Below are positions 8,251-18,484 of a DNA stretch of 42,050 nt, one piece after another (within the stretch, counting starts at the first letter, position 1; every line of letters begins with the position of its first letter). Where the stretch lies: the NCBI GenBank assembly GCA_016234625.1, contig JACRBD010000170.1:1-42050 (forward strand), read 5' to 3'. Source of the DNA: Caulobacterales bacterium (GTDB lineage: Bacteria > Pseudomonadota > Alphaproteobacteria > Caulobacterales > Caulobacteraceae). Under the pieces are notes generated by a model, which ran no database searches, was not told where the DNA came from, and saw only the letters and a list, made by a program, of their open reading frames with translations. The translations under genes and the position numbers were made by a program.

Positions 8251-8429
8251 GCACCTGGCGCGGACCTGGGCCTGCCTCCAGAACGCCGACAATCAACAGG
8301 CGAGCCCCGACAGGGATCGCGATGATCCGGCGCAACGGATTCACCCCTTACGCCGTGTCCGTTGGCACGTCCGGCCGAGGCGCCCGACTGGAGAACCACA
8401 GGGCGTGGAGGACCGGCAGGAAGAACAGC

Positions 8430-8917
8430 GTGGGCGCCCTGTCCCGGAGGCCGGTATTCGCATGCCCGCCGCCCTCATTCCCACGCGATTACTAAAGCGT
8501 CCACAAAACCTTGTTTTTGCTCATATTTTTACGTCAATACCGCGATCTGCGCCGATCCGCAAGCCGACAAAATACTGAGATGTTGATTTAATTGATGAAT
8601 ATAGACCACATGACATTTGCGTTATGGCGCTATCCTTCGAGACCTATTTCGAGGGTCACCCCTATCAAAGACCCAATCCTGGGATCGCCGTTTCTCCATC
8701 GGCCCGGATGGATACAATTTTCGAATATGCTGACATCGACCCTCTCCGCGACCTGATCAACGATTCACCTCCGTCATGATCGGCCACCTGGCCGGTCCCC
8801 GAATGCGCTGAAAGCGACGGTCGCTTGCTGTGGCCCGGCCGGAGCAGCCCCCGGTGAGGCGCTCGTTATAGTTCGGGACAAAGGCGTGTCGCCGCAGGGA
8901 CTAAGGCGAGCCGCCAC
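8430..8917. repeat. dispersed repeat, copy A
   Basis: About 490 bases with no convincing gene. It aligns over most of its length with copy B (27823-28340), roughly three quarters identical by eye with small gaps, including 38 identical bases at 8740-8777. It aligns more loosely with copy C (39190-39648). All copies face the same way. On the minus strand a VIAWE-stop reading near 8475-8495 corresponds to the VIEWE-stop of copies B and C, which resembles the end of guaA. Stops at equivalent places in the copies argue against coding function. The right edge lies just before the toxin-antitoxin promoter. Boundaries are approximate. The 180 bases to its left hold nothing recognised. Confidence 0.75.
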
Positions 8918-8924
8918 TTAATTT

Positions 8925-8943
8925 GTACGCCTGTGAGGCGTAC
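8925..8943. promoter_or_regulatory. toxin-antitoxin operator dyad
   Basis: GTACGCC-TGTGA-GGCGTAC is a perfect 7-base inverted repeat 35 bases before the antitoxin start. Ribbon-helix-helix antitoxins of the DUF1778/TacA type repress their own operon through such dyads, so this is the likely autoregulatory site. Confidence 0.65.
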
Positions 8944-8978
8944 GTGTTCCTCGAACTTGAGGAGTAAGGGAGGTGGCC

Positions 8979-9287
8979 ATGCTCACTTTCAATGATCAGG
9001 TCGGCGCAGTCGATGAGCGCAGCACGGAGCGGATGAACTTCCGGACCAAGCCACACATCAAACAGACCATCCAGCGCGCCGCGGCCTTGTCCGGCATGGA
9101 CGATTCCGTGTTCACGATGAACGCGGCCTACCGGTCTGCTCTCGAGACCATCGAAGCGCATGAGCGCACGGCCCTGGCCCCGCGGGACCATGCAGCGTTC
9201 TTCGCCGCCCTAGACGCGCCCCCGGCGCCCACGGACAAGCTCCGGGCAGCCTTCGCTCGTCACCGCGAGACGGTCGGCGGTCGGTGA
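8979..9287 (+). CDS. DUF1778 (TacA-like) antitoxin
   Basis: A 102-residue protein. The N-terminal part, with ERMNFRTKPHIKQTIQRAA and LSGMDDSVFTMNAAY, is the ribbon-helix-helix DNA-binding region of DUF1778. The C-terminal tail, with HAAFFAALDAPPAP, is the flexible segment that wraps the GNAT toxin. It would neutralise the toxin and repress the operon. ATG at 8979 is chosen because AAGGGAGG lies at proper distance; the GTG two codons earlier overlaps that ribosome-binding site. It overlaps the toxin gene by four bases. It lies directly beside repeat copy A, consistent with a mobile or island-stabilising locus. Confidence 0.9.
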   Translation: MLTFNDQVGAVDERSTERMNFRTKPHIKQTIQRAAALSGMDDSVFTMNAAYRSALETIEAHERTALAPRDHAAFFAALDAPPAPTDKLRAAFARHRETVGGR

Positions 9288-9835
9288 GCGCCGGCGAAGA
9301 CGCCCTGAACATCATTGAGCCGTTCGATCCTGAAAAACACGATCGGACGGCTTTTTCCTGCGGTATCGACCAGGTCGACAATTTCTTCAAAAGGACGGCC
9401 AACAAGCTGTCCAAGGCCGACAACCTGCGCGTCTGGGTGATGACCGATCCCGAAGGCGTCCTGATCGGCTTCCACGCCGTCAATGCCCACAGCGTTGACT
9501 ACCAGAATCTTCCGGCCAGGTACGCGCGCACCCGCCCTGGTCACGGACAGATCCCTGCCGCCTATATTTCGATGATCCGGGTCGACCGAACCTTACAAGG
9601 CAAGGGCTATGGCGTAGACCTCCTCGTCGATTGTCTGCGCCGCTTGGCACAGGCCAGCGAGACCCTCGGGCTCGCCGTCGTCATGCTGGATGTCCTGAAT
9701 TGTGGCGACGCCCGGAACCTCGAACAGCGGCTGGCGCTCTATCGGAGCTATGGCTTCGAGCCTCTCCCCAGCACCCCCTTGCGCCTGTTCCTGCCCATGG
9801 CGACGGTCATGGCCCTCTTCAGCGAAGAGCCTTAA
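9284..9835 (+). CDS. GNAT-family toxin (TacT-like acetyltransferase)
   Basis: A 183-residue GNAT protein with GTG start in the antitoxin stop region (GTGA). The acetyl-CoA loop QGKGYG is at residues 105-110 and the C-terminal LYRSYGFEPL holds the probable catalytic tyrosine (Tyr153). Relatives acetylate the amino acid on charged tRNAs and stop translation, and are held inactive by a DUF1778 antitoxin. The segment between residues 50 and 90 carries YARTRPGHGQIP, as in the family. A short piece of a second, decayed copy lies at 3167-3197. The family assignment is firm; the tRNA target is unknown. Confidence 0.9.
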   Translation: MSAGEDALNIIEPFDPEKHDRTAFSCGIDQVDNFFKRTANKLSKADNLRVWVMTDPEGVLIGFHAVNAHSVDYQNLPARYARTRPGHGQIPAAYISMIRVDRTLQGKGYGVDLLVDCLRRLAQASETLGLAVVMLDVLNCGDARNLEQRLALYRSYGFEPLPSTPLRLFLPMATVMALFSEEP

Positions 9836-10049
9836 GCCACCGCCGCGGCGCGGCTCAGGGAGAGGCCGCAAGCCTGCGCGCCGATAGATACGGCGCCGCG
9901 GGACGCGTCGTCGGGCGGTCGGCAGCGGCGCCAGGTCACGAGATGTGCGGGAGAATTCTACCGGTCGTGGCAACATGATTACGATTGCGGTGTGGGGGAT
10001 CCGCGATGAGTCTGCATCAGACGGGGATCGCCCAAGGCGAGGTGGCAGG

Positions 10050-11201
10050 ATGAGGCGCAGATATTTCCTGACGGGCGGCGTTGGCGCGCTGGCGGCGGCG
10101 GGCGCCGTGGTCGCCGGGCTGCGCATATTGCGCCCGGACGTCGCGCCCCTGGGTTTCGAGCCGGACGCGCGCTTCGTCGAGCGGGCCCGCGCGCTCTTGC
10201 GCCGAAACCCGGCCATCGACGTCCACGCCCATCCGGGCCGCACGTTCATCCGCGGGGCGACTGGCCTGAGCCCCGCGCTCATGGCGTTCTCCGTCCGTGG
10301 AACCTCGGAGGACGCAGCCTTCAATGACATGCGCGAAGGGCTGGTATGTGGCGGCAGTTTCTCGCTGGTCGCGGATTTCCAGACGCTCGACCTTCAAGGG
10401 GAAGGGCTCGCTTCGACGCGCGCGTTCGCCCCCGGGGAAGCCCGCGCGAGCTACCAGCGGCAACTCGCGAACCTGCGGGCCGCGGCCGCCGAACACGGGG
10501 CCACGATCGTCGCCGAGCCGGCGGACTTCGCGCGGACCAAAGGTGAGGATGGCGTGGCCGTGCTGATCACGGTTGAAGGCGCCGACTTTCTCGATGGCAA
10601 GATCGCCAATGTGGCCCACGCGTTCAAGGACGGCGTTCGCTCGATAACCCTGGTCCACTACCGCCCGAACGAAGTGGGAGACATTCAGACGGCGCCGGCG
10701 GTGCGCCGGGGGCTGACGCCTTTCGGGGCCGAAGTCATTCGCGAGATGGATCGCCTTGGCATGGTGGTGGATCTCGCGCACGCCGCCGAACCCGTCGTTG
10801 CGATGGCGCTGGAGGTCGGCGAACGCCCGATGATGTGCTCGCACACGCACCTGAAAGGTCACGGCGCGACCAACCCTCGCTTCCTGAGCGAGGGGCTGGC
10901 GCGGGCCATCGCCGAGCGCGGCGGCCTGATCGGCGCCTGGCCGGCCGGCATCGGCGCGACGACCATGAACGACTATGTGGATCGTATATTCGACCTCGGC
11001 GGAACGCTTGGACCGGACCATGTCGCGATGGGCACCGACATGGACGCCAACTACAAGCCGGTGTTCACCAGCTATCGGCAGATGCCGCTCCTGGTGTCGG
11101 AATTGCTGCGCCGCGGCTATGGCGAGGACAACGTCGTGAAGTTCGTGGGCGGCAATTTCCTGCGGCTATTCAAGGCCGTCCGGGAGGGGCGGCGCGCGTG
11201 A
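10050..11201 (+). CDS. membrane-dipeptidase (peptidase M19) family, Tat-exported
   Basis: A 383-residue protein starting with a twin-arginine signal, MRRRYFLTGG, and a hydrophobic alanine-rich segment to about residue 25. The mature part has the M19 metal ligands: HxH at residues 59-61 (DVHAHPG, where HND is more usual), a glutamate in VEGADF, then LVHYR, MCSHTH and GTDMD. M19 enzymes are zinc dipeptidases, some acting on D-amino-acid dipeptides or on other small amides. Tat export suggests folding with metal in the cytoplasm and action in the periplasm. It stands alone between the toxin and the nucleoside operon. An upstream in-frame start at 9945 would bury the Tat signal and is not favoured. 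Confidence 0.88.
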   Translation: MRRRYFLTGGVGALAAAGAVVAGLRILRPDVAPLGFEPDARFVERARALLRRNPAIDVHAHPGRTFIRGATGLSPALMAFSVRGTSEDAAFNDMREGLVCGGSFSLVADFQTLDLQGEGLASTRAFAPGEARASYQRQLANLRAAAAEHGATIVAEPADFARTKGEDGVAVLITVEGADFLDGKIANVAHAFKDGVRSITLVHYRPNEVGDIQTAPAVRRGLTPFGAEVIREMDRLGMVVDLAHAAEPVVAMALEVGERPMMCSHTHLKGHGATNPRFLSEGLARAIAERGGLIGAWPAGIGATTMNDYVDRIFDLGGTLGPDHVAMGTDMDANYKPVFTSYRQMPLLVSELLRRGYGEDNVVKFVGGNFLRLFKAVREGRRA

Positions 11202-11238
11202 GCGGCCGCCTTTGCGGCGCGACATTGTTACGATGTTG

Positions 11239-11257
11239 AGAGCCGCCGCCGGGCTCT
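11239..11257. terminator. weak bidirectional hairpin between convergent genes
   Basis: AGAGCC and GGCTCT pair around a seven-base loop in the 85-base gap between the dipeptidase and cdd stops. There is no T tract on either side, so this is a tentative terminator. Confidence 0.3.
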
Positions 11258-11286
11258 TCGATCAGGCGACCACACTCCCCTGACGG

Positions 11287-11688
11287 TCATGGAAGGCAAG
11301 CGCCGTGAAACGCGTCCGGGAGCAGGTCGCTGGCGCTGCCGACGTGGGAACGTCCGGTCAGGTCGGCGCGGATCACCAGCAGGTCGGGGCCGCCCAGTTC
11401 CAGCATCACCTGGCGGCAGGCGCCGCAGGGCGAGATCGGACCCTCGGACGGGCCAGCCACCGCCAGCGCGGTGAAGTCGCCGGGCGCATAGCCGGCGGCG
11501 ACAGCGCTGAACAGGGCGGTGCGCTCGGCGCAGTTGCACAGGCCGTAGGCCGCGTTCTCGACATTGCAGCCGTGGAACACTCGGCCATCGCGGCAGAGGA
11601 CGGCGGCGCCGACCTGGAACCGTGAATAGGGCGCGTAGGCGGCGCGGCGCGCGGCGAGGGCTTCCTCGATCAGCCTGGCGTGGTCCAT
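11287..11688 (-). CDS. cdd: cytidine deaminase
   Basis: A 133-residue protein of the tetrameric cytidine deaminase type. CNVENAAYG binds the ribose, CAERTAL carries the catalytic glutamate and one zinc cysteine, and PCGACRQ carries the other two. It turns cytidine and deoxycytidine into uridine and deoxyuridine. It is the last gene of the deo operon, nine bases after deoA, with AGGGA as ribosome-binding site. Together with the phosphorylase it feeds pyrimidine nucleosides into ribose-phosphate catabolism. Confidence 0.95.
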   Translation of the reverse strand: MDHARLIEEALAARRAAYAPYSRFQVGAAVLCRDGRVFHGCNVENAAYGLCNCAERTALFSAVAAGYAPGDFTALAVAGPSEGPISPCGACRQVMLELGGPDLLVIRADLTGRSHVGSASDLLPDAFHGACLP

Positions 11689-11697
11689 CGGTGGTCC

Positions 11698-13026
11698 CTA
11701 TTCCGGCGGCGGCGCGAGGCCCTGGATCAGCGGGCGTGGAGCCGGGGCGTCGTCGCCGATGGTGAAGGCGGCCCGCACGACCTCGCTGGCTTCGGCGGCG
11801 GCGTTGGCGTCGCGCGCGTGCACAAGGGCCAGCGCCTGGCCGGCCACGACGGGGTCGCCGATCCGCGTGATCGCGCTCAGGCCCACCGCGCCGTCCACAG
11901 GGTCGGCCGGATCGCGGCGACCGCCGCCCAGGCCAACCACCGCCAGCCCCAGGGCGCGGCAGTCGCAGGCTTGCACGAAGCCCGAGCGAGGCGCGGGCGC
12001 GGCCACCACCGTGTCGGCCAGGGCCAGATGCCGCCCGGGATGTTCGACCAGATCGACCGGACCGCCCAGAGCCGCGACCATGCGGGCGAAGCGCTCGGCG
12101 GCATGGCCCGACTCCAGCGCCTCCAGCAGCCTGCCGCGCGCCTGGGCTTCGTCGCCGGCGAGGCCGCCGAGGAACAGCATCCGGGCCCCCAGCGCCAGGG
12201 TGACCTCGTGCAGGCGGGCCGGACGCGAACCGCCGGTGAGATAGTCGATGGCGCAGCGCACCTCGATGGCGTTGCCGGCGCAGGGCGCCAGGGGCTCGTT
12301 CATGTCGGTCAGCAAGGCCGCGGTCTTCAGGCCTGCGCCGGCGCCGACGGCGACGATGCTTTGGGCCAGGGCCATGGATTGCTCCAGGGTCGCCATGACC
12401 GCGCCGGAGCCGGTCTTGACGTCCATGACCAGCACATCGAGCCCCGCCGCCAGCTTCTTCGACAGGATCGAGCCGGTGATCAGGGCGATGGAGTCGACCG
12501 TGGCGGTGACGTCGCGAACGCCGTACAGGCGCCGGTCGGCCGGCGCCAGTTGCGCCGTCTGGCCGATGATCGCCACGCCGGCGTCGCGCACCACCCGGCG
12601 CAGCAGGGCGAGGTCGGGCGCCACCTGGTACCCCGGGACGGCCTCGAGCTTGTCGACCGTGCCGCCGGTGTGGCCCAGGCCCCGGCCGGAGATCATCGGC
12701 ACATAGCCCCCGCAGGCCGCCACCATCGGCCCCAGCACCAGCGACACCAGATCGCCGACGCCGCCGGTGGAATGCTTGTCGAGGATCGGGCCGGGCAGAT
12801 CCAGCGCCCGCCAGTCCAGCACCTGGCCGGAGTCGCGCATCGCCCGGGTCAGAGCGATGCGCTCGTCGAGGTTCATGTCGTTGAAATGCACGGCCATCGC
12901 CAGCGCCGCGATCTGGCCGTCGCCAATACCGCCGTCGGCGATACCGCGCACGAAGAAGTCGATTTCGGCCCCGCTCAGCGCCGCCCCGTCGCGTTTCCGG
13001 CGGATGATTTCCTGCGGCAGCAACAT
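11698..13026 (-). CDS. deoA: thymidine phosphorylase
   Basis: A 442-residue protein of full length for this family. The N-terminal helical domain begins [11 protein letters not shown]; the phosphate-binding KHSTGGVGD follows near residue 85, then [11 protein letters not shown] and DVKTGSGA, all diagnostic for pyrimidine-nucleoside phosphorylases. It splits thymidine or deoxyuridine with phosphate, giving the base and deoxyribose-1-phosphate, the substrate of DeoB in the same operon. GGGAG lies five bases before the start. It is 10 bases from the aldehyde dehydrogenase gene. Confidence 0.95.
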   Translation of the reverse strand: MLLPQEIIRRKRDGAALSGAEIDFFVRGIADGGIGDGQIAALAMAVHFNDMNLDERIALTRAMRDSGQVLDWRALDLPGPILDKHSTGGVGDLVSLVLGPMVAACGGYVPMISGRGLGHTGGTVDKLEAVPGYQVAPDLALLRRVVRDAGVAIIGQTAQLAPADRRLYGVRDVTATVDSIALITGSILSKKLAAGLDVLVMDVKTGSGAVMATLEQSMALAQSIVAVGAGAGLKTAALLTDMNEPLAPCAGNAIEVRCAIDYLTGGSRPARLHEVTLALGARMLFLGGLAGDEAQARGRLLEALESGHAAERFARMVAALGGPVDLVEHPGRHLALADTVVAAPAPRSGFVQACDCRALGLAVVGLGGGRRDPADPVDGAVGLSAITRIGDPVVAGQALALVHARDANAAAEASEVVRAAFTIGDDAPAPRPLIQGLAPPPE

Positions 13027-13036
13027 CGGCTCCCGC

Positions 13037-15412
13037 TCAAACCCCGTAGGGAATCCAGATGTTCTTCACCTGGCTGGCGTGGGCCAGGACCGTCCGCCCG
13101 GCGGACTGGGCGTCATCGAACCAGTCGCGTCCCCTGCCGCCACTGACCCAGGTGCGCTTCAGGGTGTCCGCCGACAGACGTTCGACCTCGGCGCAGCCGG
13201 CGACGGAGCCGTCGTGGCGCCACACGGCGTCGATGTCGGCGTGCCCGGCCATCACTCGCGCCAACTCGTCGGCGTCGCCGGTGACGATGTTGAGCGCCCC
13301 GCCGGGCAGGTCGGAGGTATCGAGCACCTGATAGAAGTCGGTGGCCGACAGGGGGTGCGGACGCGACGGCACGGCGATCACCCGGTTGCCCAGCGCCAAC
13401 GCGGGGCCCGCCAGCGAGATCAGGCCGAGCAGCGGCGCTTCGTCGGGGCAGATCACGCCGATCACCCCGACCGGCTCATTGAGGGCGGCGGTGACGCCGT
13501 GCATCGGCGGCTGATGCACCACCCCCTCGTACTTGTCGGCCCAGGCAGCGCAAGTGAACAGCCGCTCGATGCTGGCGTCGACCTCGCGCTCGGCGTCGGC
13601 GGAGCCGGTCATCGCGACTATCCGCGCTGCGAACTCGGCCCGCCGGGCGGCCAGGTTTTCGGCGATGTAGTACAGCACCTGGGCCCGGTTGTGGCCGCTG
13701 GCCTCCGCCCAGCCTGACTGCTTGTGCGCGGCCTCGACGGCCTCGCGAATGTCCTTGCGGTTGCCGTCGGCCACCTCGCCCAGCAGACCGCCGTCCACGC
13801 CGTGGACTGGCCGGCTGTAGCCGCCGTCCGGCCGCGCCTGCTTGCCGCCGATGTAGTGTTTGGCCGTGCGGTCGATACCGCTGGCGGCGGGTTCAACGGC
13901 GCGGCCGCGATCGGCGACGATGGCCAGGGGCGCGCTCGGTCGGGCGTCCTCGGCGAGGGGCGTCAGATACTCCAGCAGGCCTTCCCGGCCGCCCTCGCGC
14001 CCGAAGCCGGACTCCCGATAGCCGCCGAATCCGCAGGAGGCGTCGAACTGGTTGGCGGTGTTTATCCAGACCACGCCGGCCTTGATCCGCGGCGCGATGT
14101 CCAGGGCCAGGCTGATGGACTCGGTCCAGACGCAGGAGGCCAGGCCATAGACGGTGTTGTTGGCCAGCTGCACCGCCTCCACGGGCGTGCGGAAGCTCAT
14201 CGCCACCAACACCGGGCCGAAGATCTCGGTCTGCGCCACGACAGCCGAGGTCGACGCGCCGGTGATCAGGGTCGGCGGATAGAAACAGCCGCGCTCGGGC
14301 AGCGCGCCAGGCGGCTGCCACACGGTGCAGCCTTCGTCCCGGGCGGTTTGCACCAGGTCGGCGATACGCCGCTGTTGAACCGGATCGATCAGGGCGCCGA
14401 TGTCGGTGGACTTGTCGAGCGGCGAACCGACGATCAGCCGGGCCATGCGCGCGCGCAGCTTGGCCAGGAACCGCGCCTCCACCGACTCCTGCACCAGCAG
14501 CCGCGAGCCGGCGCAGCAGACCTGTCCCTGGTTAAACCAGATGCTGTCCACCAGCCCCTCGACGGCGGCGTCCAGGTCGGCGTCCTCAAAGACGATAAAG
14601 GGGGACTTGCCGCCCAGCTCCAGTGACAGCTTTTTGCCGCTGCCGGCGGTGGCGCGGCGGATCAGCCGGCCGACCTCGGTGGAGCCGGTAAAGGCCAGCT
14701 TGTCGACGTCCGGATGGGTGACGATGGCGTCGCCGACCGCGCCATCGCCCGTGACGACGTTGACCACGCCGGCCGGCAGGTCCGCCTGCTGGCACAGTTC
14801 GGCGAACAGCAGGGCGCTCAGCGAGGTGAACTCGGCCGGCTTGAACACCACCGTGTTGCCGCAGGCCAGGGCCGGGGCGATCTTCCACGCCAGCATCAGC
14901 AGCGGGAAATTCCACGGCACGATTTGCCCGACCACACCCACGGCCCGATGGTCGGGGAACTCCCGCGACAGCAGTTGCGCCCAGCCGGCGTGGTAATAGA
15001 AGTGGCGGGCGGCCAGCGGGATGTCGATGTCGCGCGTCTCGCGGATCGGCTTGCCGTTGTCCAGGGTCTCGAGCACGGCGAACAGCCGGGCGTGTTTCTG
15101 GATCAGCCGCGCCAGCGCATACAGGATCCGCGCCCGGCCATGCCCGCCGAGCGCCGCCCAGCCCGGCTGGGCGCGCCGCGCCGCGGCCACCGCGCGGTCG
15201 ACGTTGTCCGTGGTCGCCTGGGTCAGTTCGGCCAGCGGCTCCCTATCGGCGGGATTGCGCGAGGCGAACGGGGCGGCCGGTTCGCTCCACTGACCGTCGA
15301 TGAACAGGCCGAAGCGACGCTGATGGCGATCAAGCCAGGCCTGGGCCTCCGCAGCGCTTTCCGGCGACGGTCCGTAGTCCATGGTGGCGAGAATCTCATT
15401 GATCGGGGGCAT
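13037..15412 (-). CDS. ALDH16-type aldehyde dehydrogenase with C-terminal pseudo-domain
   Basis: A 791-residue protein, about 1.6 times a normal aldehyde dehydrogenase. Residues 1 to about 480 form a complete enzyme: [26 protein letters not shown] with the general-base Glu, and QVCCAGSR with the nucleophilic Cys. The rest is a second ALDH-like unit ([23 protein letters not shown]) with no catalytic cysteine. This is the ALDH16 architecture, in which the dead domain is structural. In this operon it would oxidise the acetaldehyde released by DeoC to acetate, removing a toxic product. The start is ATG at 15412; the open frame continues upstream inside deoC without homology. Gaps of 10-11 bases on both sides support co-transcription. 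Confidence 0.9.
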   Translation of the reverse strand: MPPINEILATMDYGPSPESAAEAQAWLDRHQRRFGLFIDGQWSEPAAPFASRNPADREPLAELTQATTDNVDRAVAAARRAQPGWAALGGHGRARILYALARLIQKHARLFAVLETLDNGKPIRETRDIDIPLAARHFYYHAGWAQLLSREFPDHRAVGVVGQIVPWNFPLLMLAWKIAPALACGNTVVFKPAEFTSLSALLFAELCQQADLPAGVVNVVTGDGAVGDAIVTHPDVDKLAFTGSTEVGRLIRRATAGSGKKLSLELGGKSPFIVFEDADLDAAVEGLVDSIWFNQGQVCCAGSRLLVQESVEARFLAKLRARMARLIVGSPLDKSTDIGALIDPVQQRRIADLVQTARDEGCTVWQPPGALPERGCFYPPTLITGASTSAVVAQTEIFGPVLVAMSFRTPVEAVQLANNTVYGLASCVWTESISLALDIAPRIKAGVVWINTANQFDASCGFGGYRESGFGREGGREGLLEYLTPLAEDARPSAPLAIVADRGRAVEPAASGIDRTAKHYIGGKQARPDGGYSRPVHGVDGGLLGEVADGNRKDIREAVEAAHKQSGWAEASGHNRAQVLYYIAENLAARRAEFAARIVAMTGSADAEREVDASIERLFTCAAWADKYEGVVHQPPMHGVTAALNEPVGVIGVICPDEAPLLGLISLAGPALALGNRVIAVPSRPHPLSATDFYQVLDTSDLPGGALNIVTGDADELARVMAGHADIDAVWRHDGSVAGCAEVERLSADTLKRTWVSGGRGRDWFDDAQSAGRTVLAHASQVKNIWIPYGV

Positions 15413-15423
15413 GGCGGGATTTC

Positions 15424-16389
15424 TCACGGCATGGCGTGGCGGTGGGCCGCCGAGTATTGGCCGGTGACGAAGTGCTCGAGCTGGCGTTCGATGTCGGTCA
15501 GAAGGCTGGACGCGCCGATGCGGAACAGCCCGGGCCGCATCCAGTCGACACCCAGCTCCTCCCTCATCAGGACCAGGTACTGCAGCGCCGCCTTGGCGGT
15601 GCTGACGCCGCCGGCCGGCTTGAAGCCGACCTGGAAACCGGTCCGCTCGGCGTAGTCGCGAATGGCCCGCAGCATGGTCAGGGCCACCGGCAGGGTCGCG
15701 TTGACGGCTTCCTTGCCCGTCGAGGTCTTGATGAAATCGGCCCCGGCCATCATGCAGGTCCATGAGGCCCTGGCGACATTCTCCAGCGTCACCAGGTCGC
15801 CGGTGGCGAGGATGGCCTTCACATGGGCCTCGCCGCACGCCCGCCGATAGGCGCGCATCTCGTCGTACAGCGCCTGCCAGTCGCCGGTGAGGACATGCTG
15901 GCGGGTGATGACGATATCGATCTCGCGGGCGCCGGCGGCCACCGACAGCTCCACCTCGCGCAGCCGGGTCTCGAAACTCGACAGGCCGGCCGGAAAGCCC
16001 GTCGACACCGCCGCGACCGGCACGCCGCTGTCGCCCAACGCCCACAGGGCCGGCGCGATCATTTCGTGATAGACGCACACGGCGCCCACCCGCAGGTCGG
16101 GGACGTCCAGGGCGGCGGCGATGTCGGCGCGCAACGGCCGCAGCGCCTTGTGACACAGACGTTCAACCCGACCGGGCGTGTCGTCGCCGCCAAGGGTGGT
16201 CAGGTCCATGCAGCGGATCGCCTGGACCAGCCAGGCGGCCTGGTGCGCCTTCTTGACCGACCGCCGCGCCGCCAGGCTGGCCGTCCGGCGATCGGCGGCG
16301 TTGCGGTTGACCCGCAGGCGGCCCAGCCAGTCAAGGTCAAGGGCGCAGCCGTCGTTGCGCGGCATGGATGGAGGCCGGGAGCTCGTCAT
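15424..16389 (-). CDS. deoC: deoxyribose-phosphate aldolase
   Basis: A DERA of about 321 residues when started at 16389, longer than the 220-260 of many homologues because of an N-terminal extension. The Schiff-base lysine is in FIKTSTGKEAVNATL, with VCVYHEM, STGFPAG, EIDIVI and VGFKPAGGVST also conserved. It splits 2-deoxyribose-5-phosphate into acetaldehyde and glyceraldehyde-3-phosphate in the cytoplasm. It sits between deoD and the aldehyde dehydrogenase that would consume the acetaldehyde. The start is uncertain: in-frame ATGs at 16470 and 16365 are alternatives and none has a clear ribosome-binding site. Confidence 0.92.
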   Translation of the reverse strand: MTSSRPPSMPRNDGCALDLDWLGRLRVNRNAADRRTASLAARRSVKKAHQAAWLVQAIRCMDLTTLGGDDTPGRVERLCHKALRPLRADIAAALDVPDLRVGAVCVYHEMIAPALWALGDSGVPVAAVSTGFPAGLSSFETRLREVELSVAAGAREIDIVITRQHVLTGDWQALYDEMRAYRRACGEAHVKAILATGDLVTLENVARASWTCMMAGADFIKTSTGKEAVNATLPVALTMLRAIRDYAERTGFQVGFKPAGGVSTAKAALQYLVLMREELGVDWMRPGLFRIGASSLLTDIERQLEHFVTGQYSAAHRHAMP

Positions 16390-16487
16390 TGCACGCGGTG
16401 GTCCATGGTGAAGGGGCCCGGAATCCTGAACTCTATCCATTCTCGCGTCCCTGACCTTGTCCTGAATCAAGCCGGGCGGGCTGAACA

Positions 16488-16506
16488 GGGGCGCGGCGGG
16501 CGCCCC
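16488..16506 (-). other. GC hairpin between deoD and deoC
   Basis: GGGGCGC and GCGCCCC pair perfectly around five bases, 10 bases after the deoD stop. No T tract follows. It may act as an attenuator or stabilise the upstream message, giving different expression of deoB-deoD and deoC onward. Confidence 0.45.
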
Positions 16507-16516
16507 GTCCCGGTGG

Positions 16517-17224
16517 TCAGGCGCACAGGGCGTCGAGCGTCAATTCGACCATGGCGTCGACCCCGGTCTGCCGCTGGCGGACATCCATGTGCGCGTCGTG
16601 GCGCAGGTGATCCGACACCGTCAGCACGGCCAGGGCCTGGGCGCCGAACTCGGCGGCCAGACCGTACAGACCGGCCGCCTCCATCTCGACGGCCAGAATG
16701 CCCATTGCCGCCAGGGTGTCGGCCATGTTCGGGTTCGGCGAATAGAACAGGTCGGTGGAAAAGACATTGCCGACGTGCACGGCGACCCGGGCGCGCTCGG
16801 CCTGGTCGGCCACGTCGCGCAGCAGCCGGTAACTGGCCCCCGCGGCGAAATCCATCCCGGCGAAGCGCAGCCGGTTGACGTTGGAGTCGGTGCTGGCCGA
16901 CAGGGCCAGCACCAGGTCGCCGAGGTCCAGATCGTCGCTCACCGCCCCGCAGGTGCCCACCCGCACGATGCGCTTGACGCCGTAGTGACGGATGAGCTCG
17001 GTCGCGTAGATCGAGCTGGAGGCGATGCCCATGCCGGAGCCCATCACCGAGATCCGCTGGCCGCGATAGTCGCCGGTGTAGCCGAACATGTTGCGCGCCG
17101 AGGTGACCAGCACCGCGTCGGCCAGGAACCGCTGGGCGATGTGCTGCGCCCGCAGTGGATCGCCCGGAAACAGCACGGTCGGCGCGAAGGCGCCTTCGGG
17201 GGCATCGATATGGGGCGTGCTCAT
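16517..17224 (-). CDS. deoD: purine-nucleoside phosphorylase
   Basis: A 235-residue protein of the hexameric DeoD type. [12 protein letters not shown] near the N-terminus binds phosphate; [20 protein letters not shown] and the C-terminal [13 protein letters not shown] (nucleoside-binding Met/Glu) are typical, and Asp in TVSDHL is the general acid. It splits purine nucleosides with phosphate. Its start codon overlaps the deoB stop (ATGA), so the two are translated in sequence. The open frame extends well upstream in the wrong frame for deoB, which is a shadow. Confidence 0.95.
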   Translation of the reverse strand: MSTPHIDAPEGAFAPTVLFPGDPLRAQHIAQRFLADAVLVTSARNMFGYTGDYRGQRISVMGSGMGIASSSIYATELIRHYGVKRIVRVGTCGAVSDDLDLGDLVLALSASTDSNVNRLRFAGMDFAAGASYRLLRDVADQAERARVAVHVGNVFSTDLFYSPNPNMADTLAAMGILAVEMEAAGLYGLAAEFGAQALAVLTVSDHLRHDAHMDVRQRQTGVDAMVELTLDALCA

Positions 17225-18444
17225 GGGCGCTCCAGGAAGGAATGACCGTACGGCAGCGGCGGAAGGCCCAGGTGTTCGGCAAGACTCTGGCCAATGTCGG
17301 CGAAGCTGTCGCGGATGCCGATGCCGCCCGTCGGGACGCCGGCGCCGATGGCGAGGATCGGCACATGCTCGCGGGTGTGGTCGCTGCCCGGCCAGGTCGG
17401 ATCGTTCCCGTGGTCGGCGCTCAGGATCAGCAGGTCGTCGGGCGCCAGCGCCGCCAGCAGCCGCGGGATGCGCCGGTCGAACTGTTCCAGCGCCCCGGCG
17501 TAGCCGGCGACATCCCGGCGATGGCCGTACTCGGAATCGAAGTCGACGAAGTTGGTGAACATCAGGCTGCGGTCGGCGCAGCCGGCGAGCGTCTCCAGGG
17601 TGGCGTCGAACAGGCCGTCCAGACCATGCGCCTTGACCGCGTGCGAAATACCGCTGTGGGCGAAGATGTCCGGGACCTTGCCGACCCCATGCACCGCGCC
17701 GCCGGCCTCGCACAGCCGGTCCAGCAGCGTCAGCGCCGGCGGCGGCATCGAATAGTCGCGGCGATTGTGACTGCGCCGGAAACTGCCCGCGTCCTGACCC
17801 AGGAACGGACGGGCGATCACCCGGCCGATGCGATAGGCGTCCGCCATCTCGCGGGCGAGCTCGCACAGCCCGTAAAGTCGCTCCAGCCCGAACGCGGTTT
17901 CGTGCGCGGCGATCTGCAGGACGGAATCGGCGGAAGTGTAGACGATCGGCTTGCCGCCGCGGACATGCTCCTCGCCCAGCTCGGCGATGATCGCGGTGCC
18001 CGATGCGTGGCGATTGCCGAGCCAGCCGGGAAGGCCCGCGCGCGCCGCCAGGGCGTCCAGCAGTTCGGCGGGCGCGCTGTTCTCCCGATCGCGGAAATAG
18101 CCCCACTCCTCCAGCATCGGCACGCCCATCATTTCCCAATGGCCGGATGTGGTGTCCTTGCCCGTCGACAGCTCACGCGCCGCGCCCCAGGCGCCGATGG
18201 CGCTGACCTCGGGGTCGAACCCCGCCGGCAGGGCGCCGCTGGCCAGTCGCGCGGCCAGGCCCAAACCAAGCCGCTCCAGGTTCGGCGTTCGCAAGGGCCC
18301 GCTCCGATCAACGTCGGCCTCGCCCCGCGCGCACCGCTCGGCGATATGACCCAGGGTGTCGGCGCCCACATCGTCGAACTGCGCGGCGTCCGGCAGGGCG
18401 CCGACGCCGAGGGAGTCGAGGATCAGCAATACGGCTCGTGGCAT
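17221..18444 (-). CDS. deoB: phosphopentomutase
   Basis: A 407-residue phosphopentomutase of normal length. The metal-binding [14 protein letters not shown] opens the protein, followed by [34 protein letters not shown] and a C-terminal [11 protein letters not shown] and SDHTREHVP. These belong to the alkaline-phosphatase superfamily site with two Mn ions and a phosphothreonine (in the KDTTSGH region). It interconverts (deoxy)ribose-1- and 5-phosphate, linking DeoA/DeoD to DeoC. It is the first gene of the operon. The start at 18444 is preferred to 18471 because conserved sequence begins immediately after it. Confidence 0.95.
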   Translation of the reverse strand: MPRAVLLILDSLGVGALPDAAQFDDVGADTLGHIAERCARGEADVDRSGPLRTPNLERLGLGLAARLASGALPAGFDPEVSAIGAWGAARELSTGKDTTSGHWEMMGVPMLEEWGYFRDRENSAPAELLDALAARAGLPGWLGNRHASGTAIIAELGEEHVRGGKPIVYTSADSVLQIAAHETAFGLERLYGLCELAREMADAYRIGRVIARPFLGQDAGSFRRSHNRRDYSMPPPALTLLDRLCEAGGAVHGVGKVPDIFAHSGISHAVKAHGLDGLFDATLETLAGCADRSLMFTNFVDFDSEYGHRRDVAGYAGALEQFDRRIPRLLAALAPDDLLILSADHGNDPTWPGSDHTREHVPILAIGAGVPTGGIGIRDSFADIGQSLAEHLGLPPLPYGHSFLERP

Positions 18445-18484
18445 GAACGTCCCGGGTTGCGACAGCGGCATCGGCCGGAGAATG

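Noticed and set aside
11239-11257. Strong intrinsic terminator between the dipeptidase and cdd
   Set aside because: The stem is short and no T tract follows; kept only as a weak candidate.
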